A stretch of 15,395 bases of DNA. Source: DATCLA01 sp036564195 (GTDB taxonomy: Bacteria > Bacillota > UBA4882 > UBA8346). Shown in pieces: positions 1-7,276 of the stretch; the first letter of the stretch is position 1; each line of letters opens with the position of its first letter. The stretch is from the NCBI GenBank assembly GCA_036564195.1, contig DATCLA010000279.1, positions 1 to 15,395 of the forward strand. Reading direction: 5' to 3'. The translations under genes and the position numbers were made by a program. The notes beneath the pieces are model-generated. The model was not told where the DNA came from and searched no databases. It saw only the letters and a program-made list of their open reading frames with translations.

Positions 1-1
1 C

Positions 2-328
2 CCCTATATCTGGTATGAAATGGGCCGGACAGAATGGTTGCGTGAGCGGGGGATATCATATAGTGAGTGTGAAGCCAAAGGTTGGCTGTTACCGGTGATT
101 GAAAGCGGGACCAAATATATAAGCCCGGCGACCTACGATGATTTGATTGAAGTCGTCACCGTTTACAAACCCGAAGCCGGAGTGGTATTTCGTTTTGAAT
201 ACCAGGTTCGAAACTTATCGCAGCAAGGTAAAATTATGGCTTACGGATTTACCAGGCATGTTTGTGTTAACCGGGAATCGAAGATTGATAAGACTGTAAC
301 CAGGGAACTGAAAGCGATTTTAAAATGA
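2..328 (+). CDS. Acyl-CoA thioesterase, hotdog fold (YbgC/4HBT family), 5' end outside window
   Basis: Partial gene. The reading frame is open from base 2 through an internal ATG at 20. The residues before that ATG, PYIWYE, line up with the family pattern NYLVWFE that precedes GRTEWLR, so the real start lies upstream of the window. Family members are about 130-140 residues, so roughly 25-30 residues, including the usual catalytic Asp region, are missing here. Visible family hallmarks are GRTEWLRERGISY, the YDDLIEV strand and a FRFEYQV strand. These enzymes hydrolyse acyl-CoA or acyl-ACP thioesters in the cytoplasm; the substrate cannot be told from sequence. No terminator with a T-run follows, only a weak CCGCC/GGCGG inverted repeat in the next 40 bases. 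It is unrelated in function to the glycan genes downstream. Confidence 0.85.
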   Translation, partial: PYIWYEMGRTEWLRERGISYSECEAKGWLLPVIESGTKYISPATYDDLIEVVTVYKPEAGVVFRFEYQVRNLSQQGKIMAYGFTRHVCVNRESKIDKTVTRELKAILK

Positions 329-505
329 TTTTTAAATATCACCGCCAACCGGGGGCGGACATATCATGTATCAGAATAGGCATACCTGACGTTTGGGATC
401 ATCTTAAATCTCCCCGGTCTTAAAGCTTAGGCAAAAGGCAAGCTTCGGGCTTGAGGCAGGAGGTTTTTGTTATCCCGACAGGGACAGGTAAAGAGGAGGA
501 GTGGC

Positions 506-778
506 ATGTCGCCGTTAATGAATGGTAACTGCCCGCCTGAGCCGTTGGAGAAATTGAGTCCCCGGGAAAAGGAAATTTTACCCTTGGTAGCCCAAGGTTT
601 AGATAATCGGGAAATCGGTAAACAACTTTTCATTAGCGAAAAAACTGCCAAAAATTATATAACTAGTATCCGAAAGAAACTTGGATTGGCAAACCGGACT
701 CAAATTGCTTTATATGCGCTTAGAAACGGGTTGATTGAGTTAAACCCTGAGGAAAAAAAGAATGACATTCCAAATTAG
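506..778 (+). CDS. Stand-alone LuxR-type HTH regulator, GerE-like
   Basis: A 90-residue protein that is almost entirely a LuxR/GerE DNA-binding domain (residues about 17-79). It carries LSPREKEIL at the start of the domain, EIGKQLFISEKTAKNYI as the helix-turn-helix, and a dimerisation-type last helix. No receiver or ligand-binding domain precedes it, as in Bacillus GerE (74 residues), the late mother-cell regulator of coat genes. I chose the ATG at 506 because GGAGG at 495-499 sits six bases upstream. A longer TTG start at 467 is in frame, but its AGGAGG (458-463) is only three bases away. The short basic tail ends in a terminator overlapping the stop codon. Proximity to the CAP, DUF3794 and CgeB-like genes makes a sporulation role attractive. 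A generic NarL-like orphan HTH is the alternative. Confidence 0.85.
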   Translation: MSPLMNGNCPPEPLEKLSPREKEILPLVAQGLDNREIGKQLFISEKTAKNYITSIRKKLGLANRTQIALYALRNGLIELNPEEKKNDIPN

Positions 779-795
779 GCCGTAAGGCCTTTTTT
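777..795 (+). terminator. Rho-independent terminator overlapping the stop codon of the LuxR-type gene
   Basis: AGGCC, a GTAA tetraloop (GNRA type) and GGCCT form a 5-bp GC-rich stem, followed directly by six T. The first two stem bases are the last two bases of the TAG stop codon at 776-778, so termination is immediate. Confidence 0.8.
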
Positions 796-810
796 GTAAA
801 GAAGGTGAGC

Positions 811-927
811 AACCGGGGCGGTTTTGATGGCACAAACTTGGCTTTCTGCCCGAATTTACAACAAGGAATCCCGGGCCTAAATTCGAAATAATCTACTGCT
901 GAATCGGCAAAGCTTTTGGCCCCGGTT
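811..927 (+). ncRNA. Candidate structured leader RNA upstream of the CAP protein gene (unclassified)
   Basis: Nested perfect inverted repeats suggest a folded RNA. AACCGGGGC (811-819) pairs with GCCCCGGTT (919-927) as a 9-bp closing stem. Inside it, GGCA (829-832) can pair with TGCC (847-850); CGAATTTA (851-858) pairs with TAAATTCG (878-885); and TGCTG (897-901) pairs with CGGCA (905-909), with one G-U, around an AAT loop. The result would be a three-arm junction. A pyrimidine-rich TTCTTTT follows the closing stem and could act as a weak terminator ahead of the RBS at about 952-960. I do not recognise the class. Two long nested stems in about 115 bases are suggestive, but no covariation can be shown from one sequence. 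Confidence 0.35.
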
Positions 928-965
928 TCTTTTGTAAATACTCAAAAATAGAAGAGGGCGGTAAA

Positions 966-1493
966 TTGCAGGCAAGTACTGTCAGGAGTTTCAGACCCGG
1001 ATTCAGGCTTTCGATTACAGGTTTAATCACATTAATCAGCGTATTTATAACTTTTCAACCGGTTTGGGCCACTACCGGATCCCAATTGTCCTGCTTAGCG
1101 GCGCCGGGTAATCTAACCTCGGAAGAGTCGGCAATGCTCCAGATGGTTAACTCAGCAAGAAAGCAGGCCGGTTTAGAAAAACTTCAGTTCGATCCGGACC
1201 TGGCCCGGCTAGCCAGAGCGAAAAGCCGGGATATGGTTGCTAACAACTATTTCGGCCACCGGTCGCCCCATTTGGGTACAATCTATGACCAATTGCAGCA
1301 GACTGGGATCGTTTACCGGATCGTGGCAGAAAACCTGGCTGGAGCTCCAGGATACCGCCGTGCCCAGCTTAGTATCATGAAAAGCCCGGCGCATCGCAGT
1401 AATGTGTTAAACCCCTCATTTACCAGAATTGGGATTGGAATTGTTCAGGGAGGACCTTATGGTAAGATGGTAACCCAGATCTTTACCGACTAA
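966..1493 (+). CDS. Secreted CAP-superfamily protein, YkwD-like (SCP/PR1 domain)
   Basis: 175 residues. The N-terminus is a signal peptide: basic residues at 7, 10 and 14, a hydrophobic core at about 15-33, and a VWA cleavage-type site near residue 35. Residues about 52-175 form the CAP domain: MVNSARKQAGL, FDPDLARLARAKSRDM, FGHRSP (His98), AENLAG (Glu122) and SPAHRSNVLNPSFTRIGIG (His143). These supply residues of the family's conserved His/Glu cavity. Bacterial YkwD-type CAP proteins are often made during sporulation or associated with the cell wall, but their biochemical activity is unsettled. The start is TTG, preceded by AGAGGGCG at 952-959. It is monocistronic: a candidate structured leader lies upstream and a hairpin terminator downstream. 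Cys43 lies beyond the hydrophobic core and is not a lipobox. Confidence 0.88.
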   Translation: MQASTVRSFRPGFRLSITGLITLISVFITFQPVWATTGSQLSCLAAPGNLTSEESAMLQMVNSARKQAGLEKLQFDPDLARLARAKSRDMVANNYFGHRSPHLGTIYDQLQQTGIVYRIVAENLAGAPGYRRAQLSIMKSPAHRSNVLNPSFTRIGIGIVQGGPYGKMVTQIFTD

Positions 1494-1503
1494 GCGAAAA
1501 CGG

Positions 1504-1536
1504 AGATCAGTGACATTGCTGTTGCTGATCTTTGTT
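1504..1536 (+). terminator. Hairpin terminator after the CAP gene
   Basis: AGATCAGTGACA (1504-1515) pairs with TGTTGCTGATCT (1520-1531), a 12-bp stem with two G-U pairs and a TTGC loop. The T-tract is short (TTTGTT), so it may be a moderate terminator. Confidence 0.6.
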
Positions 1537-1541
1537 GCATA

Positions 1542-1553
1542 TAAGGCGCCTTA
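1542..1553. promoter_or_regulatory. 12-bp perfect palindrome TAAGGCGCCTTA, possible operator
   Basis: A complete dyad in the gap between the CAP gene terminator and the DUF3794 protein gene, about 40 bases upstream of a possible mother-cell -10 element. No T-run follows, so it is not a terminator. The binding protein is unknown and chance cannot be excluded. Confidence 0.25.
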
Positions 1554-1572
1554 AATCCGTTGTTATCCATTA

Positions 1573-1600
1573 GCACATACTAAAGACTATGCATATATTG
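1573..1600 (+). promoter_or_regulatory. Possible sporulation (sigma-E/sigma-K type) promoter of the DUF3794 gene
   Basis: GCAC at 1573-1576 and CATATATTG at 1592-1600 resemble the Bacillus mother-cell elements. The second fits a sigma-E -10 (CATAnanT) fully and a sigma-K -10 (CATAnnnTA) with one mismatch. The spacing from AC to CATA is 15, one short of the usual sigma-K distance. It is supported mainly by the coat-type gene that follows. Confidence 0.3.
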
Positions 1601-1635
1601 TACTAGAATTTTTCCACCTTTCAAAATTCAGGATT

Positions 1636-1670
1636 CGGCGTTCCAACGCCGGATGTCAGCTGAAAGGAGG
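1636..1670 (+). promoter_or_regulatory. 5'UTR hairpin followed by a strong ribosome binding site
   Basis: CGGCGTT (1636-1642) and AACGCCG (1645-1651) form a tight GC-rich hairpin. Fourteen bases later comes AAAGGAGG (1663-1670), an almost perfect Shine-Dalgarno. The hairpin could protect the transcript's 5' end or modulate translation. The distance from GGAGG to the ATG at 1683 is 12 bases, slightly long, but no closer in-frame start exists. Confidence 0.4.
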
Positions 1671-1682
1671 TAAGTAGTACAG

Positions 1683-4094
1683 ATGGATGAAATAATGGAA
1701 ACGGATCTGGCGGGCATCACCAATCCGGTTACGGAAAAGGCCAAACCGGAAGAGTTTCCGGTGGCGGTTGCGGCTGAACCAGTCGAGGCGGATCCTCCCG
1801 CCGTAGCCGCTAAACCGAAGCCTTCCCGTAAAAACAGGAAGACCAAAGCTACCGCTACTAAAGAAACAGGCGAATCTGCCAAGGCAGTACCGGAAAATAA
1901 AGAAAAAGATAATAGTAGAAAAAGCCGGAAAGCCAAAGCGGGGTCCAGTCGAAAAAATAAAAAAGAAGTTAATCAAATTACTGAGGACCTTCCTACGGGT
2001 CAGGGGAAGGTTCAACAGGTTCGGGTTCAGGTAAACAATAAAAAAACAGTTAAAAACTGTGAAAGCGCAGTGGTTGACGCGGAGTCACGGTCGGAGATGA
2101 CCAGTTTCGATACTGAATCAATTGTTAGCGAGATACAGCCGCCTCTGACGAATCAGGTTAAAGTTGCTTCCGTCCAAAGTGTTCCATTGCCATTCCGGGC
2201 GGTTAAAGTCCGTAATGTTGTCGGTGAAGTCGTTAACTTGGTTACAGAGGTCATCCCCAACAAAGTGATTGTCCAGGGAACCGTACATGAACAACTCTTC
2301 TTTGTTGGCACTGATGGGATTGTCCATCACCGGGCGGATGATATCCCCTTTAGTACTTTTGTTGATATTCCTGGAGCACAGCCCGGCATGAACACGCAAG
2401 TTACGGCGGTAATTGAAAAGATCATTCCGGAATTGGCGCCGGATGGCTTGAGTGTAGTGAAAAAAGTCATTATCGAAGTATTTCTAAAAGTTACGGAAAC
2501 CGTTCAAGTCAACTTTTTACCGGGAACCGGTCCGTTATTACTGCTTAAAGAGGTCGTCGGAGAGAATACCAACCAGCTGTTGCTGGAAAATGAATTTACC
2601 TTGGCGACTGCTGCCGTGAAAGTCGATGAAATTGTCGGCCGGATTCAAGATCTTGAGGTTGAGGTAATTAAGGATAAGGTTATTATCCAAGGAATTCTTC
2701 ATAAACAGATCTTCTTTGTGAGTACTGACAATCTCGGCCGTCATCAAGGCGAAGAGGTCCCGTTCAGTTTATTTGTGGACTTACCCGGTGCAGAACCGGG
2801 AATGGACGTCCAGGTGCAGCCACGAATTGAGGCGATTCTCTTTGAATTAGTCACGCCGGTGATGGTACGGCAAAAAGCAGTCCTCGAGTTTTTTGTGAAG
2901 GTAACCGAAAATTTTCGGCAAAACGTGACTGTCGGCGCCGGCCCTCTTTTTAAAGTGGAGGAGTTAATCGGCGAAAACACGGTTCAAGAATTAAGCGAGA
3001 CCCTAATTACGCTGCCGGTGGCCGCGCTAAAGGTCAGAGAGATTATCGCTCAGGTTCGCGAGTTAACTACTCATGTCATTACTGATAAGGTAATTGTCCA
3101 GGGAACGATCCACAAACAAATCTTTTTCATCAGTAATGACGATGTAGAACGCCATCAAGCCGAGGATATTCCCTTCTCCTTGTTTCTCGACATCCCGGGG
3201 GCTACTCCGGGTGATACGGTAAAAGTTAAACCGCTAATTGAAGCAGTCTTCTTCAAGCTGGAATCGGCAACGCAGTTACGGCAGAAAGTAATTATCGCGA
3301 TTAATGCCATTGTCACCCGGGAGCTCCAACTGAATCTGGTCTTAAGCGCCGGTCCCCTATTTAAAGTGGAGCAAGTGGTCGGTGAAGGTACCAAACAAGT
3401 GCTGGCCGTACGGAGAGAGGAGATCGTTCCGCCCCAGCCGGTACAGCCGGTTACCGTAACCGAAAACATCATCGTTATTCCGAAAATTGTAGCCGGAGAA
3501 CAGCAGATTATGCTCCGTAATCTGGTGAAGTTACCAGTTAAAGCAATCAAAGTTAAAGAGATCCATGCCAAGGTAGATGAGGTGAGTTCTAGGGCAATTG
3601 AAGCCGGAGTGGTTATCGAGGGGATTATTGAAAAAGTACTCTCCTTCGTCAGTACGGATAATATCGTCCGGAGCCAGACCGAACGGGTACCATTTTCAAT
3701 CCTCGTCAATGTCCCGGGAATCAGTCCGGATCAACCCGCCGAAGTGGAGGTGGAGATTGAAAACATCTCCTTTGAGCTTGATGCTGCGGGTGATACGGTA
3801 ACCCAGGTAATTGTACTCCGGGCTACAGTCAGCGCCGGTCGTACCCCGGACCAACAGGTCACAGTGGTTACTGATGTTCAGGGTCCCGGTGTGGTCCAGA
3901 CCAAAGTCCGCGTCAGGGCCTTGGTCCTGCTGCCCAGCGGCCAAGTGGAACAACGGGAATTTGACGTTGTGACTGAAGTTTCCGGACCGGGTATTGCCGG
4001 GACTGAAAAGCGAGTTCTGATGCTGGATGTGGTCGGTGACGGTAACCCTAACCCGGTTCCGGTGACAGTTGTGACCAGAGTGATATTGGAGTAA
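1683..4094 (+). CDS. Four-repeat DUF3794/SPOCS-domain protein, probable spore coat/cortex-associated scaffold
   Basis: 803 residues. The first 110 or so are a Lys/Ala/Pro/Glu-rich, low-complexity, strongly basic region (KPKPSRKNRKTK; KKDN-type stretches). Four homologous units follow, starting near residues 169, 307, 444 and 617, each opening with a pattern like PVxAxKVxEI. Each contains a core such as DKVIVQGxxHKQIFFVS and a (V/I)PFSxFVD(I/L)PG turn, the signature of DUF3794 (SPOCS). This domain occurs in SipL and other spore morphogenesis proteins. Units 1-3 also share a GxGPLxxxxEVVGE segment. Unit 4 is preceded by a Pro/Val-rich linker (about 575-616) and followed by a beta-rich tail (about 720-803) with GPG turns. 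There is no signal peptide and no LysM domain; I see one Cys (126) and no Tyr or Trp. It is monocistronic, with its own RBS and terminator. A structural role in the coat is inferred. Confidence 0.88.
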   Translation: MDEIMETDLAGITNPVTEKAKPEEFPVAVAAEPVEADPPAVAAKPKPSRKNRKTKATATKETGESAKAVPENKEKDNSRKSRKAKAGSSRKNKKEVNQITEDLPTGQGKVQQVRVQVNNKKTVKNCESAVVDAESRSEMTSFDTESIVSEIQPPLTNQVKVASVQSVPLPFRAVKVRNVVGEVVNLVTEVIPNKVIVQGTVHEQLFFVGTDGIVHHRADDIPFSTFVDIPGAQPGMNTQVTAVIEKIIPELAPDGLSVVKKVIIEVFLKVTETVQVNFLPGTGPLLLLKEVVGENTNQLLLENEFTLATAAVKVDEIVGRIQDLEVEVIKDKVIIQGILHKQIFFVSTDNLGRHQGEEVPFSLFVDLPGAEPGMDVQVQPRIEAILFELVTPVMVRQKAVLEFFVKVTENFRQNVTVGAGPLFKVEELIGENTVQELSETLITLPVAALKVREIIAQVRELTTHVITDKVIVQGTIHKQIFFISNDDVERHQAEDIPFSLFLDIPGATPGDTVKVKPLIEAVFFKLESATQLRQKVIIAINAIVTRELQLNLVLSAGPLFKVEQVVGEGTKQVLAVRREEIVPPQPVQPVTVTENIIVIPKIVAGEQQIMLRNLVKLPVKAIKVKEIHAKVDEVSSRAIEAGVVIEGIIEKVLSFVSTDNIVRSQTERVPFSILVNVPGISPDQPAEVEVEIENISFELDAAGDTVTQVIVLRATVSAGRTPDQQVTVVTDVQGPGVVQTKVRVRALVLLPSGQVEQREFDVVTEVSGPGIAGTEKRVLMLDVVGDGNPNPVPVTVVTRVILE

Positions 4095-4115
4095 AGAACT
4101 TACAAAGAACAAAAT

Positions 4116-4147
4116 CAGGCTAATCGGCGAAGATTGGCCTGTTTTTT
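4116..4147 (+). terminator. Strong Rho-independent terminator after the DUF3794 gene
   Basis: CAGGCTAATC (4116-4125), a GGCGAA loop and GATTGGCCTG (4132-4141) form a 10-bp stem with one G-U pair, followed by six T. Confidence 0.9.
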
Positions 4148-4325
4148 CATTTTTCTACCGTTAGCGACCGTATCAACTTTTTACCCGGTGGCGAATAACA
4201 TAAGTAAGGGAATTCTATGAGTAGATAAAACTAAAAGCATTGCTAAAATTCTTAAAGTGCTTTGCTTTCCCAAAATAATGGGATTGGTTACGGTTAATCC
4301 AGTACAGTTCCAAGGAGGAAAAAGC

Positions 4326-5363
4326 TTGAAAATTCTTTTTGTTAATTCCGGTGCAGCAGGCTTTCACTCGCGTTATGCCTTTGATATTTACAATACTTTG
4401 ACGAAAGATTTTCGGTATAATGTCAAACAGATTGCACCGAAAGAACTAAGTTACAGTGTTATTTGTACCTTCCGGCCTCAGGTCTTACTGGTGGTTCACG
4501 GGACCCGCACCCCATTGGATTTAGTGCGTTTTGCCAGGACCCAGGGGGTGATCACTGTATTGTGGATTGTCGAAGACCCCTATGAGATTGATTTTCACCG
4601 GGGTTCGATGGTAAAGGCCTACAATTATGTATTTACTAATGAGAAACAAGCAGTAAAAGAATATGACCATCCTTTCGTAACTTATCTGCCGTGGTGTTGC
4701 AATCCCAGAGTCCATAAACGCATCAAAGTACCTGAGTGTTATGAGAGTGATGTCTGTTTTATCGGGATGGGTTTTGCCAACCGAATCAACATTTTAAATC
4801 AAATCGCCCCGGTGTTGAATAAGTATAATGTCAAACTAATCGGCGATTGGAACCGGTGGGGGGCGAAACTCCACCCCGACCTGGAAAAATTCACTCTGCC
4901 CGTAGTCGATGATTTTCTCGAAGTACAAAGATATTATAATGGTGCCAAAATCAACCTGAACTTGCACCGCGACCCGGAAAACCCACCTGCCGGCAACAGT
5001 AGAGGGGTTACTGCTACCAGCCCCAATGACCGTACTTTTGCTTTGGCCGGTTGCGGCGTCTTTCAACTGGTAGATAACACCCGGCCTGATTTATGGGATT
5101 GTTTTAGCGAAGGAGAGGAAATCGTTAGTTTTGCCAATCCGGAAGATTTGGCAAGAAAAATTGAGGAATATCTGTCCAATCCGGAAAAGAGAGAGCAGCT
5201 GGGAAAAGCTGCTCAAAAAAAAGCCTATCTCTATCATACTTTTAGCAATCGCCTTGATCAAATCTTTCGCACCATTCGGCTTCCGATCGTTCGTAAAGCG
5301 ATGTATAATATCCCGGTTGACTGCGAAAATGCTTACCGGATGAACTATAATTATCATATCTGA
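4326..5363 (+). CDS. CgeB-family glycosyltransferase (spore maturation type)
   Basis: 345 residues. The TTG at 4326 is chosen because AAGGAGG (4312-4318) lies seven bases upstream and the product then begins MKILFVNSGAAGFHSRY, the usual beta-strand/loop of this GT-B family. An in-frame GTG at 4257 has no RBS. Residues 1-120 match the N-terminal CgeB/DUF3880 half (PQVLLVVHG; VLWIVEDPYEID). Residues about 142-315 match the C-terminal glycosyltransferase half: DVCFIGMGFANRINIL, NLHRDP, RTFALAGCGVFQLVD, EIVSFANPEDLARKI, a YLSNPEKREQLG helix and a C-terminal YHTFSNRLDQIF. In Bacillus, CgeB acts in maturation of the outermost spore layer. The donor and acceptor here are unknown. Its position right after the coat-type scaffold supports spore-surface glycosylation. 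It has its own terminator. Confidence 0.85.
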   Translation: MKILFVNSGAAGFHSRYAFDIYNTLTKDFRYNVKQIAPKELSYSVICTFRPQVLLVVHGTRTPLDLVRFARTQGVITVLWIVEDPYEIDFHRGSMVKAYNYVFTNEKQAVKEYDHPFVTYLPWCCNPRVHKRIKVPECYESDVCFIGMGFANRINILNQIAPVLNKYNVKLIGDWNRWGAKLHPDLEKFTLPVVDDFLEVQRYYNGAKINLNLHRDPENPPAGNSRGVTATSPNDRTFALAGCGVFQLVDNTRPDLWDCFSEGEEIVSFANPEDLARKIEEYLSNPEKREQLGKAAQKKAYLYHTFSNRLDQIFRTIRLPIVRKAMYNIPVDCENAYRMNYNYHI

Positions 5364-5419
5364 TGGTTACCAGCAGATCTAGGTTTAAGAGTTTTCGACT
5401 TAAAATCAGAATTGTTGGG

Positions 5420-5458
5420 AAGACAAGTAAGTCTTGCATTTACTTGTCTTTTTTTTGC
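5420..5458 (+). terminator. Terminator between convergent genes, overlapping the 3' end of the minus-strand GT2 gene
   Basis: AAGACAAGTAA (5420-5430) and TTACTTGTCTT (5440-5450) form an 11-bp perfect stem followed by a T-run. The T-run favours the plus-strand CgeB-like gene. The distal arm and T-run also encode the stop and last codons (KKDK) of the minus-strand gene. On the minus strand no T-run follows the hairpin, so it would work poorly for that gene. Confidence 0.85.
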
Positions 5459-6255
5459 GCTGCTTCTGTCTGAATCTTGGTTAACAACTCCCGGATCTCC
5501 CGAATCTGGTCGGCCGGATAGCCGAAGTCCTGCATGATTTTAATTTCGGTTTTACCTAGTTTGAACTGTTTCAGCCATTCCGGAAAAGCTAAGCGATGGT
5601 CTTTTAATTTTACGTACAATAATTTCCAGATACCATACAAAGGGTCGGCTGCTTTGGTCCGCCCTAAACTGGTGCAGCTGTGTGAGACCAGATAAGCCTT
5701 TTTTAAACCTAAGGCAGTGGCTTTACGGGTATAATAACGTTCTCCCACGCCGTAAAGGGGTAAATTTTCCATCACAAAATGAGCTTTCCATAAGCTACGT
5801 TTAATCATCATGCACCAGAAGATAAGGGTGTCATCACGAAATTCCAGCGTATAATCGTTTCGGACTACCAGCTGGCTTGGACTGGGTTTGATTACGGCCG
5901 GTTTTAACGCCACATAGGCTAATTGCGGGAAATCCGTTAAAGCGTGGGCCATGGCTTCAAGCCATTTTTGGGAGGGGACAATTACATCGTCATCCAATTT
6001 AATAAGGTATTCGCCTTTGGCATGTTCCGCTCCGTACTGGAAACCGGGCATACAGCCGATGTTTTTTCCTGGGTCCAGGATCCGGATCCGGGGGTGGCGG
6101 ATTGAACCCAGATAATCCAGTGCTTCCCGGTAGGGAGGATGATTGTTGATTAAGATGATTTCCGCGGCTTGATCCGTAGTCGCTATAGCTGCCTGGATAC
6201 AGCTTTTGATCAAAGGCAAAGTGTTATAACAATTAATAATCACGGAATAGCGCAA
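5440..6255 (-). CDS. Family 2 (GT-A) glycosyltransferase
   Basis: 271 residues. It opens with the GT2 strand YSVIINCYNTLPLIKSCI. IILINN follows at about 33-38, then a nucleotide-binding stretch DPGKNIGCMPGFQYGAEHAKG, and the metal-binding motif LDDD (DDD at 88-90) followed by VIVPSQKWLEAM. The C-terminal half (about 120-271) is less typical (FWCMMIKRSLW; YGVGERYYTRKATALGLKKAYL) and lacks membrane segments, so the enzyme is probably cytosolic. The start is TTG, with AAGGAG at 6265-6270 nine bases upstream. It reads in the same direction as the next GT2 gene, 98 bases away. That gap contains a CTCTGT/ACAGAG hairpin (6293-6308) without a T-run, so co-transcription is likely. Substrate and linkage cannot be predicted. 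Confidence 0.85.
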   Translation of the reverse strand: MRYSVIINCYNTLPLIKSCIQAAIATTDQAAEIILINNHPPYREALDYLGSIRHPRIRILDPGKNIGCMPGFQYGAEHAKGEYLIKLDDDVIVPSQKWLEAMAHALTDFPQLAYVALKPAVIKPSPSQLVVRNDYTLEFRDDTLIFWCMMIKRSLWKAHFVMENLPLYGVGERYYTRKATALGLKKAYLVSHSCTSLGRTKAADPLYGIWKLLYVKLKDHRLAFPEWLKQFKLGKTEIKIMQDFGYPADQIREIRELLTKIQTEAAQKKDK

Positions 6256-6353
6256 TGCAACACACTCCTTGAAACTTTAATTTTCGTCGGCCCTCTGTTT
6301 GAACAGAGCTGTAACAGTGCCGGTTCATTGATATCCTAAAGTAACGCGGGGCC

Positions 6354-7151
6354 TCATTTTCTAGTGGTAACAGCAGGATTGAAGATGGTTTGCCCATATT
6401 GTGTTTCATCTTTCAGAAATAAACGCCACTTCTTTTGAAAATAGGCCTCTCCTTCCCGATAATACTTTCGTAATTTCAAAACATCCTGACAACTACCGAG
6501 TACCCGGTGGATCACTGTACTTTCCGGGCAATAGATCACTTTATAACCATGGAACCTGGCATTATAACAGTAATCGGTTTCTTCAAAATAATGAAAATAA
6601 TGTTCGTCAAAGAGGCCCAGTTCCGGAATGAGTCGGCGTTTTAAGCCGAAACAAGCCCCGCCCACACTTAAGGTTTCGATTGGTTCATTGTAACGCTGCG
6701 GTTCGTTGGGTTCACCCCAGCCGCGAATAACCGGGTGGGCATTAGTCCCGACGACCCCAACCCCCACTAATAATCCGGCGGGATTGACTAAGCGGGGGCC
6801 GACTACCGCAACTTGGGCTGAACTTTCCAAAGTCTTGATCAGGGGCGCCAACCACCCGGCTGTTACCGTAGTATCGCTATTTAACAGAAAAATATAATCC
6901 CCGGTCCCGGCTAAAATCCCTCGATTACATGCTGCCCCGTAGCCCAGGTTTTTGCGGTTAAAAATTCCCTTGACCCGGTTCCGGTAACGATTGATTAAGG
7001 TAACACTCCCGTCAGTGCTGCCGTTGTCGACCACCCAAACTCGGGTAGAAATGGCAGTGTCGGCAAATGCGATGATGCTCTCCAGACAGTCCCGGAGGTA
7101 TTTTTGGGTATTATAATTCACAATTATCAGATCAGCCAGATAAGACTTCAA
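6354..7151 (-). CDS. Family 2 glycosyltransferase, rhamnosyltransferase-like (WbbL type)
   Basis: 265 residues. Domain order is typical of WbbL-like GT2 enzymes: ADLIIVNYNTQKYLRDCLES at the N-terminus, VWVVDNGSTDGSV (38-50), NRKNLGYGAACNRGI (65-79) and the metal-binding LLNSDTTV (NSD at 91-93). After these come the GGACFGLKR insertion strand, and YFEETDYCYNARFHGYKV (188-205), with the acidic pair expected to supply the catalytic base. CPESTVIHRVLGS follows. Many relatives transfer rhamnose or similar deoxysugars, but specificity is not readable from sequence. The start is TTG, with AAGGGAG at 7161-7167. It is the first gene of a probable two-gene minus-strand unit and is divergent from the UDP-glucose dehydrogenase gene. 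Confidence 0.87.
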   Translation of the reverse strand: MKSYLADLIIVNYNTQKYLRDCLESIIAFADTAISTRVWVVDNGSTDGSVTLINRYRNRVKGIFNRKNLGYGAACNRGILAGTGDYIFLLNSDTTVTAGWLAPLIKTLESSAQVAVVGPRLVNPAGLLVGVGVVGTNAHPVIRGWGEPNEPQRYNEPIETLSVGGACFGLKRRLIPELGLFDEHYFHYFEETDYCYNARFHGYKVIYCPESTVIHRVLGSCQDVLKLRKYYREGEAYFQKKWRLFLKDETQYGQTIFNPAVTTRK

Positions 7152-7276
7152 AAACGGTACTCCCTTCGTTGCTTTAAGAAATTACATTATAGCTTATGCC
7201 CCGGGACGGGTTTGTGAAACGTCGATTTTACTGCGTTAACTACACCAATGGCACGGTAAATAACACCACGGACTCT

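Noticed and set aside
423..453. Repeated AAGCTT and a CAAGC/GCTTG hairpin upstream of the LuxR-type gene
   Set aside because: Short stem with no T-run and no dyad of operator length; probably chance.
811..927. Resemblance of CGGGCCTAA (872-880) to part of the c-di-GMP-I riboswitch
   Set aside because: The essential GACGCAAAGC-type segment and the GGCAAACC loop are not in the right order or position, so I did not assign that class.
966..1493. CAP protein as a lipoprotein through Cys43
   Set aside because: The Cys lies eight residues past the end of the signal peptide and is not preceded by a lipobox.
1683..4094. DNA-level repeat or CRISPR-like array in the DUF3794 gene
   Set aside because: The repetition is at protein level (about 137-173 residues) with extensive nucleotide divergence; no short regular repeats with spacers occur.
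1628..4112. Several sizeable minus-strand open frames opposite the DUF3794 gene
   Set aside because: They lack ribosome binding sites and recognisable domains, and the plus-strand frame carries four homologous repeats with a strong RBS; the antisense frames are by-products of its codon use.
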